Assembly (NCBI GenBank): GCA_002049455.2
Contig: KV918897.1
Coordinates: forward strand, 124,001-188,000
DNA: 64,000 nucleotides
DNA from: Porphyra umbilicalis
Taxonomy: Eukaryota > Rhodophyta > Bangiophyceae > Bangiales > Bangiaceae
Reading direction: 5' to 3'
This document shows, in pieces, positions 23,455 to 34,543 of this stretch (its first letter is position 1; each line of letters starts with the position of its first letter). A model generated the notes under the pieces. That model saw nothing but the letters and a program-made list of their open reading frames with translations, had not been told where the DNA came from and did no database searches. The position numbers and the translations under genes were made by a program.

Positions 23455-25274
23455 ATGGCGGGCGGTGCCAGGTCGTTATCGTACCGGACGGGCAGCGCCG
23501 CGGAGCCTCCTGGCCAACTGCCCCCCCAAAACACGAGCGGCAGGCCTGGCGGGCCGGCTGACTTTCCCGCTGGTGGCCTGCTGCCGCGACACGTTTTTGG
23601 AGGAAGCCGGCACGGCGACTCCCTAAACATGGGAACGCTCGACCCATACTCGGCCGCGGTCACGGTGCACGGTGACGCCGCCGTGTACCGGACGAACTCT
23701 GACAGTTATGGGTCGCGGTCGAATTGTCGTATTGGCGAGACAGGACGGCTGGGGTCACGAGACCCGCCTGACCTGGCGGGCGACACCGGTCACTCGTCGG
23801 CCGCTGCCGAAGCAACTCCGGCATTGTTTGGTGACAGTGACGAGGAATTGGACGAGGAACGCCCCGCCGCCGTCGTCGCCGCCGGCGCACCCGCCCCATC
23901 GGCGTGCCCGACCAGCACAAGAAAAAGAAAACGCGGAGTAATGCCACGACGGTGGCCGATTATGGCAAGGACGGCGGCAGGTTCAAGGTGGACGTGCGCC
24001 TCTTTCTAATCCAGGAGTGGGTGGCCTACGTGCGCAAGCAGCTTGGCAGGGAGGGCGTCAGCTTGAGGCTGTCGACCAAGAACGCCGCGACCTACATTCA
24101 GAAGGGCAATGTCAATAAGACCGGGGTACCTCACAAGCTCTCGGCCATCACAGGCGTTCTGGACCAGATGCGTAAGTACATGCAAGCTCATCAGGACGCC
24201 GGCCCGTCGGGGTCGGGGACGTTGAACGTTGAAGAGGTGCAGTCGAGGATGGATGACGAGAAGGCCAAGGCGTTGCGCATGAACGCCGACGAGACGAGCG
24301 AGCTCGTCGAGGTGGGCAAGGTCCTACTGTCCATGACGGGTGGGACAAAAAAGACGGTGGTCGTCGCGCTTGGGTCTGCGCCGGATCCTAATAATTCTGA
24401 CACCACCAGCCAAGTCGATGATTCAAGTGCCACTTACAGTGGCTTAACGACGTCTGCCTCGGACCATTGCCACGTTGAATGTGAGCTGCCACGACGGGTG
24501 CGCGCGCGCTTGCCGCCCTATGCTCGTTGGGGTCTTGGCGACTCAAGGACCCCATCAGCGGCAGACCCGTCGCCTGCAACCCCTTCTTCTGCTCAGCCTC
24601 CGCCTGGTAGCGAGTCTACTGCTCGCTCACCACCCAGTGCATCTACTGGACCTGCCATCCCGTCTGCTGTGTCGGCATCACGTCTTCGGGCGGCGTCTGG
24701 GCGCTCATCACGGGCCTGAACCCAAGGGGGGGGAGACTGCGGCGGTGACCCGTTTCCTCGGCAGCTGGTGAGCTTAGTTGACAAGAGCCTGGGCCAAGTG
24801 CGGGAGGAGAAGTCTGTGGCAATACTTGCGGTCCAGATGCAAGCCGACGCTGCGGAGCGGCGGGACTCCGACTCCGCCGCCGATGCGGCGAAGAAAGCCG
24901 AAGCGGCCGCTCGGCTGGACGCGGCCACGGCCGCGGAGGTGGCAAGGCGGCACGAGAAGGACGTGCTACGATTGCAGTTGGAGCTGCAGAAGCAGCAAAA
25001 CGCGGTTGTGGTGCAACAGTTGCGATTGTGCAGCACATTGTACAAGGAGACGCAGGATCCTGCGGTACTCGCGGTGCTGAAGGGAGTGGGGGTGACGGCA
25101 CCTTCCGTTCGCCCCAGCGCTGTTCGCAGTTTGGCGGGGACGGCAGGCGCGGCGTGTGGGGCGGGAGCAGCTGTGGACAACGGATGGGAAGGCGCGAGTG
25201 TCGAAGGGGTTGTCGTGAGTGGGGAGCGAGCTGCTGCGAGTGGGAACCGGGATACCACGAGTGGGGATGGGTGA
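23455..25274 (+). pseudogene. Accessory ORF of the Harbinger element, C-terminal coiled coil
   Basis: From ATG 23455 the frame shows a Gly/Pro-rich start, an acidic block (GDSDEELDEER) and a basic block. Near 23900 the protein-like reading moves to the next frame (DQHKKKKTRSN, then VRLFLIQEWVAYVRKQLG). That frame runs to 25274 apart from one TGA at 24717-24719. The end is a strong coiled coil (SVAILAVQMQADAAERRD, then EVARRHEKDVLRLQLELQKQ). In this family the partner protein binds element ends and carries the transposase to the nucleus. Here no Myb helix is obvious, so the role is inferred from position and the coiled coil. A small intron could explain one of the two breaks. A possible upstream non-coding exon ends at about 23003 (cattcag then gtgagt). 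Confidence 0.45.
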
Positions 25275-26153
25275 CAGGCCGGTGGGGGTTGTAGCGAGCC
25301 GTAGTGTATGTGACAGCGGGAGCACAAAAGGAGATGGTAGTTGGGCAAAGAGAGAGGCTAGCAGCAGATAGCACAGTTTTCTGTTATAGGCACGCCATTG
25401 GTCAACATATGCTTATTTGGGAAGCCATGACTGATTGTGAATCTTTGCACCCCGGCGGGGGATGACCGGTACCTGCTGAGATCCCACCCTCGCGCCAATC
25501 ACCGGCCGATGATTTGGGTGTACCAATGGCGTGCGAGATTCCGCGTTGTGCCACGCCGAAACGGTGGGGAGATGGCAAATTGCGCCCCGAGTGTGTGGCT
25601 GTGTGTGATTGCGCTGACGGGCTGTTACCCGTCGGTGGCTTGTGTGCACCTGGCACCCCTCAGAGAGTGGGTTGCCGGGTTGGCCCGCGTGCGTGCGCGT
25701 GTGCGGGCATATGACGGCACCCCGCACCGGCTAGCGGAGGGGTGACCGACCCGGTAGCCCAGACACCGAGTACCGTCGCACCCCAATCAGGGGAGCGTCG
25801 GTGGATCGGTGCACGGGTGGGCAAACACTGCGTTCTTTCCCCTTTCTCGCCGGTTTTCCACACTGACGGAAACCTGGGTGGGCCAAGTGCCAGCTTGTTT
25901 CGTATTTGTGAGTTAGGGACAGTTTTCTGCCCAAGGCGGATGGTGATGGGGGGCGTGGGCGGCAGGTCAGCTGCTAAACGGTCTACTGTGACACGAAGTG
26001 GCTGGTGGTGTGGATTGTCAAATGGACCAATGAGGGGAAGATGAGCTGCTTCTGGCGAGGATGCTCATGCGATGAATCCAGAAACTGAGGAGCAAGGACT
26101 GCTGTGACCGTCTTGTCAACCAGATGTGATGGAAAAACAGAAGGAACAGACGC

Positions 26154-27588
26154 TCAGTATTTATACAAGCCTGTGGCCTTCATGAATGTCAAGACGTCAC
26201 GCTTGACCCGATTACGGCTCTGTTCAGCCCCCTCATCCGCCGGAAGCGGGTCAGCAGCTACGTCGGCGTGCAGGCTCTCCGGAATATCTGCATCCCCGAG
26301 TGAGTTACACACATTGTGCAACACACAGCACGCCAAAACCCAGTCCAGAGCCCAAAAAAAGTCAAGCTCGCAACCAATGGGGAGTCGTAGCTCGTGCAGG
26401 CTCGCCCAATGTCCCTTCAGCATTCCGAACACATGCTCGGAGAAAGCACGTACACGAGCAACCTGCCAGTTGATGTTCTTGTTGCTCTGCGCGTCTTCGT
26501 CTGTTCCTTGGTACGGCCACACGACCCAACGTGTGGAATGCATGCCCTTATCACCAAGGAGATGCTCGAAGAGGAAAAGGTGGTCGCCCGGGCGTTGGGA
26601 ACAGGCCGCGTGGTGCTGCACGAGCGCGTCCCCTGCCGCTCCCGTAAATCCCAGGGTTACGGGGATGATGATGCGCTCGTGGTCACAGGCCATCAGCACG
26701 TGGACGCTATACCGGTCATGCCAGTCCCAATAGGTCCACGGCTGTGCGCGCGGGGAATATGTCAACGGCACTTGCGAGCCGTCTGTAGAGCCGATGCATC
26801 CGCGGAAACCGAACGACTCCCACGCGTAGTCCGAGAGCTCCCGGCGTCTCTGTGGGGATGGCCACGCAATGTAGTATTTACCCAGCTTGTTGACAGCTCG
26901 TACAAATCGCTTGGTGTAGTTGTTGACGGACCTAGACCTGATGCCAAAGGTGTTTGCGATCACCACGACGCCTGAGCAAACCCCCCAAAAAAATAGAAAA
27001 AAGCCAGAAAAAACAAAGAAAAAAAGGAGAGAAAAAGAAATAAAAAGGCGCAACACAGGCCAGAAATCACAGCGAGTTCCTAGGCAGAGCCAGTAATAAA
27101 TGTCCCCAAAACATGATTGCCACACATAGAAAGAGACACGTACTTGCGGAGTTGCCGTAGTGGCCGAGCCAAAAAAGACCCACCTTCTGAACTGTGTTCA
27201 GAGACAAGGCCCGCGGCGTGCGCCTTCCCGGCTGTCGTAGATGCGGCTCGAGCAGCCCGGCCAAGTGGATAAAAGTGGAGCGATCCATGCGCATGAATAA
27301 ACGCCACGTGTGCTCAGGTAGGCTATCCAGAACATAGAGGCACCAGTTGGTGCTCTTGGGAACGAATTCCCGGCTCATGCAGAGGTACCGGTTGTGCAGC
27401 AGCCTACCCAGCCGCCAACGCTCGCGTGCGAGCAGAAAAAATGACAAAGGAAGCCGCTGTAGGGCCAGGGGCTCCATTCTGCGCAGGCGCGCTCTCCCGG
27501 TCACCTGCAACAAGGAAAGAACACACAGAAACCGCACACGTCGCTGGGCCCGCCGGATGGCATTCTGCCAGCGCGACACGCGCACCAT
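26154..27588 (-). CDS. HARBI1-like DDE transposase with one intron
   Basis: ATG 27588 opens exon 1 to 27144. A 172-bp intron (27143-26972) begins gtacgtg and ends gctcag. Exon 2 runs to the stop at 26154, giving about 420 residues. Splicing joins GHYGNSAS to VVVIANTFGI in frame. The first exon carries the N-terminal helical region (WRLFMRMDRSTFIHLAGLLE). The second carries the catalytic core: first Asp in CIGSTDGSQVPL, second Asp in EHLLGDKGMHS, Glu in VRAFSEHVFGMLKGHW. All three acidic residues are present and no stop interrupts the spliced frame, so the enzyme may be functional. The enzyme cuts at the terminal repeats and re-inserts the element in the nucleus. An earlier in-frame GTG (27621) is not preferred as start. 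Confidence 0.85.
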
Positions 27589-27775
27589 CGTGGTGCGGGT
27601 GGGTACGGATGTACAGGTCACGTCGGCAGGAAAATGGGCCGCTGACCGGGCAGCAAGTCGCTGGCCGCGGTCAGCCGTGCGTCAGAGATTCTCTGTTGAC
27701 AACGTCAAAAATTGGGGATACCTGCCACAAACAACTTGATGTAACATCATATCTAGATAGACGTCTGACCTTTAT

Positions 27776-27862
27776 GGCTGTTTGGTCTTCTCACCAAATT
27801 CGTGCGGGGCCTCCTGACAAATGTAATGATGGTTAACTGTCTGGCTGGCTGGCTGGCTGGCC
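27776..27862 (-). repeat. Right terminal inverted repeat with (CTGG)n expansion
   Basis: 27776-27837 matches the left end. 27841-27860 is (ctgg)5. The left end has a single ccag at this place, so the run seems to have grown inside the terminal repeat. Confidence 0.75.
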
Positions 27863-28585
27863 TGCACATTTTGCGTTTATGAACCCCCCTACTGGGTGTG
27901 GGGCCGCGCGGAGCGTGCAACCCGGCCTGGCGGGGCGCGGCCGCGGCCGGCGGGCCCGCGCGGGGCGGCGCTTATGTCGGGCGGCGAGCGCTCCCTCGTG
28001 GCCGCGCCACCGGCCGCCACATCAGGCCGAGGCGCCCGGTCCCGATTCCCCCTCGTCTCTATTTACCCGCATTGGGAGACTTGTGTTGCATTGAACTTAG
28101 TTGTATTGGTTGGTCGGCGGCGCGGGCTAATTTCCATGGGGGAAATTGGGTCCAAGCAATGGTTTCCGCCCTTTTAGGACGAGGGGCGACGACGGTGGGA
28201 GGCACCGACGTCGCCGGCAAGTAAACTGTGCCTTGTGTCATCACCTCTGGCGGCCTGACTTCCCGGGTCCGATGGTCCTATAGCAGTGCACGCACGGAGG
28301 GGGCACATGCGGGATGCTTCCCTCCCCCCTATGACTTGATCCACATTCTGTTGTGCTACAGGCCGCATTGCTCACCTCGTGACCCAAAAGCCAGACCAGG
28401 ACGGTTCTCTTGCAGCAATAGGGCACTTTTCCAGGGCGACTGATGAAAACGGATGCGCAGACCGTCTACTGAGAGCCGCTCTACATCAACGGCTGTGCAA
28501 GCTGACGACAACGAAGACCTCGTTGGCCGGCAGCGCAGTCGTTCTGTCAGGCATACTTCGATTCCTGTGACACACTCAGTAGTAA
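27863..28585. other. Region without a supported gene
   Basis: A GC-rich block at 27895-28050 is followed by more balanced DNA. No family motif is seen in either strand. Confidence 0.35.
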
Positions 28586-28587
28586 TA

Positions 28588-28849
28588 CAGTGCGTTCTCG
28601 TTATACGAGAATCGTTTACAAGAGAATATGGGTCTCGAGTCTTCTGTTCCGGACCATGCAGGCCACTTTTTTTCATTTTGGGCTGAATCAGCTGTCTCTT
28701 ATATTGTGCTTCTCACAAGAACTGGATCCGCAACATCCGCTTTAGCATCATGAACCGACCCCTGAGCCAATGAAACAGTGATTTTTGCGACGGAAGCTGA
28801 TGCACCGAGGTCCAGTGTTTGTGAGAAGCACAATAACGAGAACGCACTG
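28588..28849. mobile_element. 262-bp pogo/Tigger-like MITE, TA target duplication
   Basis: The left end cagtgcgttctcgttat and the right end ataacgagaacgcactg are perfect inverse complements. TA flanks at 28586-28587 and 28850-28851. The cagt..ttctcgttat terminus is typical of pogo/Tigger elements. A second inner inverted pair (attgtgcttctcacaa at about 28704, ttgtgagaagcacaat at 28819) makes the right half a foldback. No protein is encoded. Confidence 0.85.
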
Positions 28850-28851
28850 TA

Positions 28852-29174
28852 TTGCAGTCTCCCAATTTTGGCTGATGCCGACAAGAACAACTGAGCAGAT
28901 ATTGCAGTCTTCCCGATTCTGGCCGATCCGGACAAGAACAACCTACAGTCCGCACAACTTCTGATTGGTTGAGAGGTCGTATCCGGCCGGATGGATGGCT
29001 GTCGTGCATCTGTTCTGCACAGTTGTTCTTGTCGGGATCGGCCAAAATTGGGGAGACAGCAATAAGATGCACGACAGCCATCCATCCAGCCGGGTACAAC
29101 CTCTCGACCAATCAGAAGTTGTGCGGACTGCAGGTTGTTCTTGTCCGAATCGGCCTGAATCGGGAAGACTGCAA
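28852..29174. mobile_element. Compound palindromic MITE, TTGCAGTC ends
   Basis: TA flanks at 28850-28851 (shared with the neighbouring pogo-like MITE) and 29175-29176. Two inverted-repeat systems interlock. ttgcagtctcccaattttgg at 28852 pairs with sequence ending at 29052. ttgcagtcttcccgattctg at 28902 pairs with the end at 29174. The arms between (gcacaacttctgattggttg and its complement) form a near-perfect palindrome of about 70 bp per arm. The ends belong to the same group as 4200-4371 and 29631-29802. Confidence 0.75.
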
Positions 29175-29176
29175 TA

Positions 29177-29628
29177 CTTAGACTGCATGTCATCATGTAC
29201 CAGGTCATGAAGCGAACAAGTACAACACCCATATATTGTGCCCCCCACCTGTACCACTATATGAAACACTAGGTCTTAGTGGAGAATCCACTAGTGAGCC
29301 TAATGAAAAGGACGTACAACACGAGGACATCATTGGGAAAACTTTGAACCCATGCTGCAGAGCTTGCACAGGCCGAGCGATGAGCTCTCCGTTGGGCTCG
29401 TAAAAGTAGGAGGACATTACGGCACTCATGTAGACGTTCTCGTCCCCTTCTCGAGGTCGGCGTGAAAAGGCTTCCGCCTGCCTACGTGCGCACGCAAACA
29501 TCGGAAGAATTTCGGTTTGTTCCTTTGCCCCAATTGGCCGACAAGACCCCTCGACAGACGTTTTTAAAATACTTGGCCGGATGTGCAGTAGCACCCCTTC
29601 TTTTTTTCACCGCTGTGTGTGTGCATGG
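29177..29628. other. Spacer between MITEs
   Basis: A reverse open frame at 29205-29594 has ordinary amino-acid composition (ENVYMSAVMSSYFYEPNGEL), but it is short, has no recognised family and lies between mobile elements. It may be a remnant of coding DNA. Confidence 0.35.
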
Positions 29629-29630
29629 TA

Positions 29631-29802
29631 TTGCTGTCTTCCCAATTTTGGCCGATGTGGTCGATTTCAAGACACGGTCTCGGTCAACTGCCCATTGGTC
29701 GAACGACTTTATCCGGCTGAGTGCATGGCGGAGAAACAGTTTCGCGCAGTTGATCACCCCTCTTGACATCGATGGCATCGGCCAAAATTGGGAAGACAGC
29801 AA
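29631..29802 (+). mobile_element. 172-bp MITE of the TTGC(T/A)G group, TA target duplication
   Basis: The ends ttgctgtcttcccaattttg and caaaattgggaagacagcaa are perfect inverse complements. TA flanks at 29629-29630 and 29803-29804. It has the same length as, and about 90% identity to, the reversed copy at 4200-4371. Its perfect ends suggest it is the younger of the two. Confidence 0.9.
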
Positions 29803-30054
29803 TACGTGGGCCGTATGGGGGATGTGCCATACCACACAGCTGCACCGTGCATGCGCTGGAAGGAGCTTCCAGACGGGTGCCGGACAAAATTTCCCTCGGC
29901 TCACGGTGCTGGCGGTGCCATAGTTGAGGGTGTTTGTGTGCAGAGATGAACCTCTCGCCCTGCTTCCTGCGGGCTCCTCCCGCTGCTCCCTTGGTTTCGA
30001 GCACGTCTGTCGCGCATGTGCGCCCGCGTCTTTTATCCGTGCAAGGGCGCGCCC

Positions 30055-32039
30055 TCAACTGTCCCAAATCGCCCCAAACGCGGGGACCCCCTGCACGAGG
30101 CACCCGCCGACGACGGAGCGGGTGATGCCCTCGCTGCTCACCACAAACACCGCCTCGGCGCCACACCCGTGCGCGACGCGGAGGACGAGTTCGGTCATGT
30201 CGACGCGCCCGCCCGTGGCCGTGTCGTGCACGACCGCGCCCGGCGTGGCGGCGACAATCGCTGGGATTTCCGGCCCAAACGCCGCCTCGGTATTGCGGCA
30301 CACCCACACGACCCGCACCGAGGCGGGCGTTTGGAGCAGGTGCGGCAGCACCGGCGCGATCCCCGCGCCCGTGGCCAACACGACCGACCGCGCAAACAGC
30401 CGCACGTTGTACATAAAGCCGGGGGTGCGGATGCGGCGCACCCACAAGCCCCGGGGGGGGGACGCGACGAGCGCCTTGGTCCAATCGCCCACCCCCGACA
30501 CGACCATTGCGTGCGTGCGGGCGGTGCGCGAGGCGGACACGGTCGCAAAGGCGTGCCAGCAGCCGAGCGGGTGGTGCGCGACGCGCCCAAACGTGCCCGC
30601 CGCGGGCGCGCCGTCGGGGAATTGGAGGACGACCGTCGATGGGGACGGCACGAGGCTCTTGACGGGCACGCGGCGGAGGTAGGCCCACGGCAGCGCCACC
30701 GACACGGTCATGGCGGCGGCGAGGGCCCAGGCGGCGGCGTTGCCGCCCCCCCACCCGCCGCCCCCGCCCGCCGCACCGCGTCGGTCGCCAAAAACGCCCA
30801 CAACACCCCGAGCGTCGTCCACCCCACGTACCGGTGGGTCATCTCCCACGCGTCGTGGTATTTGGCGCGGAGGGCGGGCACGGACGTCGCGCAAATTGTC
30901 GCCGTGCAGGCGACGAGCACCCACGACAGCGCCTGCTGCGCGGCAACCGCGGCGGACGGCCCGTCCGCGGCGGCCACCCCCCGCGCCACCTGCGCCGCAT
31001 AGTAGAGGAGCCAGCCCGACCCCGCCGTGGCGGCGCCGCTGTGGAGGCCCCCAATGTGGAACGCAAAGCGGCAGAGCGCGACGCGGATGGACCGCGGCAT
31101 CGAGTGCGGGGTGCGGGTGAGGAGGTAGTAAAACAGGTTGAGCAACACCTCGTTGCGCGCGCCGACCGAGACGACGAGGTTGCCGAGCGCCACCAGCGGC
31201 AGCGCGTCGGGGGCGATGGGGAGGGAGCCCCACAGGGAGGCGGCCAGCACCGCCCCGTTGGCGGCGAGCACCCAACTAAACAGCTGCTGGTAAAAGGCGT
31301 GCGCGGCGAGGATGGCCGCCGCCCCGAGGCGCCCGGGGCCCCAGTCGGGGAAGAGCGCCTCCTCAAACGACGGGTCGATGAGGCGCGGGGGGGTCGCGCA
31401 CGTCACCCCCCCGCCGCCGCCAACGACGCACCCGCCGTCGGCGGGGGGCTTGCGGGGCGACTCGTCGTCCGACGCGTCCAACGGCGGCAGCAGCGGCGGC
31501 GCGGCGGGCAGCGGCGATGGCGTCACGGCGCCGTCGCCCCACCCGCCCGCCCCCCGCCGGCGGCCCGACACGAGGCGCGACACGAGCGGCGACGGCGGGT
31601 AGTCGACGGCGCTGACCGCGCGGCGCGTCGCGCCCGCCGCCGCCTCCTCATCGCCCACGCCGCCGACGGCGGCGGCGAGGTCCGCCTCGAGCTCCCCGTC
31701 GAGCGCCCAGCGGCTGCCCGCGAGGAGGGCGTCAGAGCCGGCGGTGCCGGCGCCGGTCAACCCCGCCAGCCGCGCGACGGTGGAGAAGCCGCGGACCATG
31801 GCGGCGAGGCCGTCGCTGCCGCTGACCGCCGCCGCGTCGGCCGCCGCCGCGAGCGTCGGCTGCTCGGGGGCGCCGCCGCCGGCGGCCGCCGCCGCGGGCG
31901 GCTCGGTGACGGTCGGCAGGGTCCCCGTCTCGCCCCGGCCGAGGCCGTGGTGCGGGGGCGGAAACCCCCCCCCCGAGCCCCCACCCCCGCTGCCGCCCGA
32001 GGTGGTCAACCACCCCGACGGCGCCCGCACGGTGTGCAT
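30055..32039 (-). CDS. TmpA-like integral membrane flavo-oxidoreductase-like protein, one apparent frameshift
   Basis: ATG 32039 opens a Gly/Ala/Pro-rich N-terminus. A multi-pass membrane part follows, containing FYQQLFSWVLAANGAVLA, SVGARNEVLLNLFYYLLTR, FAFHIGGLHSGAATAGSGW and then YHDAWEMTHRYVGWTTLG. The soluble end holds the pyridine-nucleotide motif VVLATGAGIAPVL and finishes VPAFGAIWDS. This order and the IWDS end match the fungal TmpA family, relatives of ferric reductases that move electrons through FAD/NAD(P)-type domains at membranes. The membrane and soluble parts are in different frames. The switch falls at the G-rich stretch 30745-30775, which holds a 7-base homopolymer (30746-30752), so an indel in the assembly is likely. 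The earlier in-frame GTG at 32189 is not used. Substrate unknown. Confidence 0.65.
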
Positions 32040-34543
32040 GGGGGGATCAAAGCCGCCGCCGGCGGGGCTCGGCCGCCGGTCCACCTCACCGCCGTTGCCG
32101 GCGGGGCTCGGCCGCCGGTGCAGGGCGGGCGTGTAGGGCGGCAGCACCGTCACGGGTGCGGCCGAGGGGAAGGTCGCCGCCGCCGCCACCGCTGACCGCC
32201 GCAGTGACGCGGGGTCGGGGAGGGGGGGGGTGCGGGCGCCGCGGCCGCCTGGTCCGACGTAACGTCCCGGCGGAGGAGGAAGGGGGGGGGGGGGGGAGCC
32301 GCAGGGGGGGGGGGGAAGGGGGGGTCGACCCGCACGACGACATGGCGGCCGTGGGGGTGCCGTCGTGGCGTCGGCGGGCCCCCGGCCGTCGCGGGCGGAT
32401 GCGCGCGGGAGGGGGCGGTGGGGTCTGCCGCAACGGCGCTCGTCGACGGTGCGCGAGGGGCGGAGCGGCGTCGGAGCGGCCCCCGCCGCCGGCAGCGGCC
32501 CGCGATCGGCGCCCGTTTTTAAAGAGGTGTGGCCCTGGCGGCGCCGCCGCTGTGCCCCAGTGTATGCCCAGCGACGCCGTCGGCAGCCCCCCCGCGGCGC
32601 GGTGGGCCACCTCTACCGACGTCTTGCGCGGTCCCCCCGCTCCGCGAGGCGGTGGTGGGCCCCCACCGTTTCCGGCGCTCGCACGGTGCTTTGTTTTTTC
32701 CCTCCACCCGGGCTGCCCAAACGTACTCCCCTGCAGCAGGCACCATTGGCCTTGCAGCGGGTGCGGGACTGTCAGGCACCCGCGTCGTCGCTGCCGGGCT
32801 GCAGCCCGGACCCCGGACCCCCGCCGCCGCACGGTCACCTCAGGATGGGGCGGCCCGCCAGCTGTCGCCGTCGCCGCCGTGTCGGAATTTTGGCGGGGCG
32901 GCCGCGTTGCGGCCGCCGCGCGCTGCCTCGGCCAGAGGTGGCGCGACCGCGGCCTCGTTTGTTGGGGCATGCAAAGCGTTGAGGTGCCCTCAGCGGCGCA
33001 GACAGTCAGGAACGAGGCGCGGCTGCCGCCCGCCGTGGTGCGGTGGCCCCCGGATCAAAACGCGGCGCGCCTGGACCGCCCACTCGTCGGATGGGGCCCG
33101 CGCGGTGGGGTTTTCCACGAGGGTCCCCACCCGCCGCCACCCATTGGCGAAGCGCCTCTTGACGTTTGCCCGTCGTGGACGGACACGTGGGTGGGCCTGG
33201 CGGCGCGCGTCGGGGTCGCCCGAGCGGCGATGCAGCACCGCCCGCCGCGAGGGGCCAGCTGGGCCGCACAGAGTCCGCGCCGCGTCCCACGGGGGCCCAC
33301 CATGTCCTCTGATTCGCCGACAAGCGACGTGGCGGACGTGGCCAAAAGGGGGGTGTGCTGTCTGGCCGTCGGGCACCCCCTTTAGCGTTTCAGATCAGGG
33401 GGCAGCGCGCCGCGCCCAATCCGTTGGGACGGTCGCCAAGCAACGGACCACCACGCTGTCGCCGCTGTCAGTGTGTCGCCGGCCGTGCCGCGGCGGCTCG
33501 TCGCCGCCCTGTACGAGGCCGCCACTCGCCAGGCGGGGGGCGGGGCTCTGCTCGTCGACACCGGCCAGACGGCGTGACAAGGTTGGGACGGCCAAGGCAT
33601 CGGGACGAGCGGTGGCGGGGCGGTTGGGGCCTCCCGCGGCGCGGTCGGGACCAACCGCGGCGCGGTCAAGCGCACCCACACAGCCTGGTTGGGGACACCC
33701 GCCCGCGGCACGGTCGGTCGGCGATTGTGCCACCGTCAGCGACCGCCGCGGTCGGCGGGCCCTGCTGTCCCGCCCATGCGTCGCGGCGCACGGCCGCGGC
33801 CCGTGCGGACCGCGACCGTGCCGCCAGCTGGCAGTACAGGCAGGACGGGCGGGTCGACCGTGCCGCCAGCTGGCAGTACAGGCAGGACGGGCGGGTGGGG
33901 TCTCGTCCTGAGCTGTTGCAGCACCTGTAAAGTCACACGCATGAATTGCTGCGTCCCGCGGCGGGGCCGCGGGACAGTAGCGTCTCTACTCAAGTGTCAA
34001 GCAACAGCAAGTCACAAAGGCAACACGAGGTCGGTGGTGGACCGGCAGGTGTCGCGTGGTGTGTAATGTAAGGAGGGTCACAGGTTGGACCTCGGTGAGG
34101 CAGCTGTACAAGCGGGGGTCTGCGCTGCTCAACGATGAACGCCTCGGGTTGGTTGCCAGACCAAGCTTGGAAGCAAAACCGCACAGACGAGCGAGCTTGC
34201 GCGCAAGCACATGCTCGCCTCGATGAAACTCTTGAGGCACGTAGACTCGTCGGTCGCAACACATCCAGCCAGCCAATGGCACCAGATTGCACCACAGCCC
34301 CGATCATCAACCACAAGCCGCAAGCGACGCTACATTTGCCGCGGAGCGTCACATGCCAAGAAGGCGCAACAGATGGGTAACACCACGTCAACCACAAAAA
34401 AAGCCTAGACAAACGTCCACATGGAAGAGAAAAAACAAATTGCAAACAAAAACAGGAAACAAGACCGAACGTCGGAACCCCTACGCACCCCCAACTCCAC
34501 CGCAGGCACCCACACATGCACCGGAAGTCCAACACGCCGCGCC
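32040..34543. other. Very GC-rich intergenic region
   Basis: Long open frames on both strands are made of Arg/Pro/Gly/Ala and have no motif. A short coding-like run is visible around 33470-33578 (VPRRLVAALYEAATRQAGGG, ending in TGA), perhaps a gene relic. A 42-bp tandem duplication lies at 33812-33896. Confidence 0.4.
33812..33896. repeat. 42-bp tandem duplication
   Basis: Two near-perfect copies of a unit beginning gaccgtgccgccagctggca, at 33814 and 33856. Confidence 0.85.

Larger units (their letters stand above)
22131..27862. mobile_element. PIF/Harbinger transposon with inverted ends and two convergent genes
   Basis: The left end (22131-22201) and the complement of the right end (27776-27862) match over 62 bp from gttaacc to cagcc with 10 differences, about 84%. 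Both ends carry the shared blocks ttgtcagga and cccgcacgaa. Both begin ggccag; at the right this is stretched by a (CTGG)n run. No clear 3-bp target duplication is visible. Inside are an accessory ORF on the plus strand (23455-25274) and a spliced transposase on the minus strand (26154-27588), converging. The decayed element at 4876-8431 has the same layout. The intact D-D-E of the transposase and 84% end identity suggest a middle-aged copy. Confidence 0.8.
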
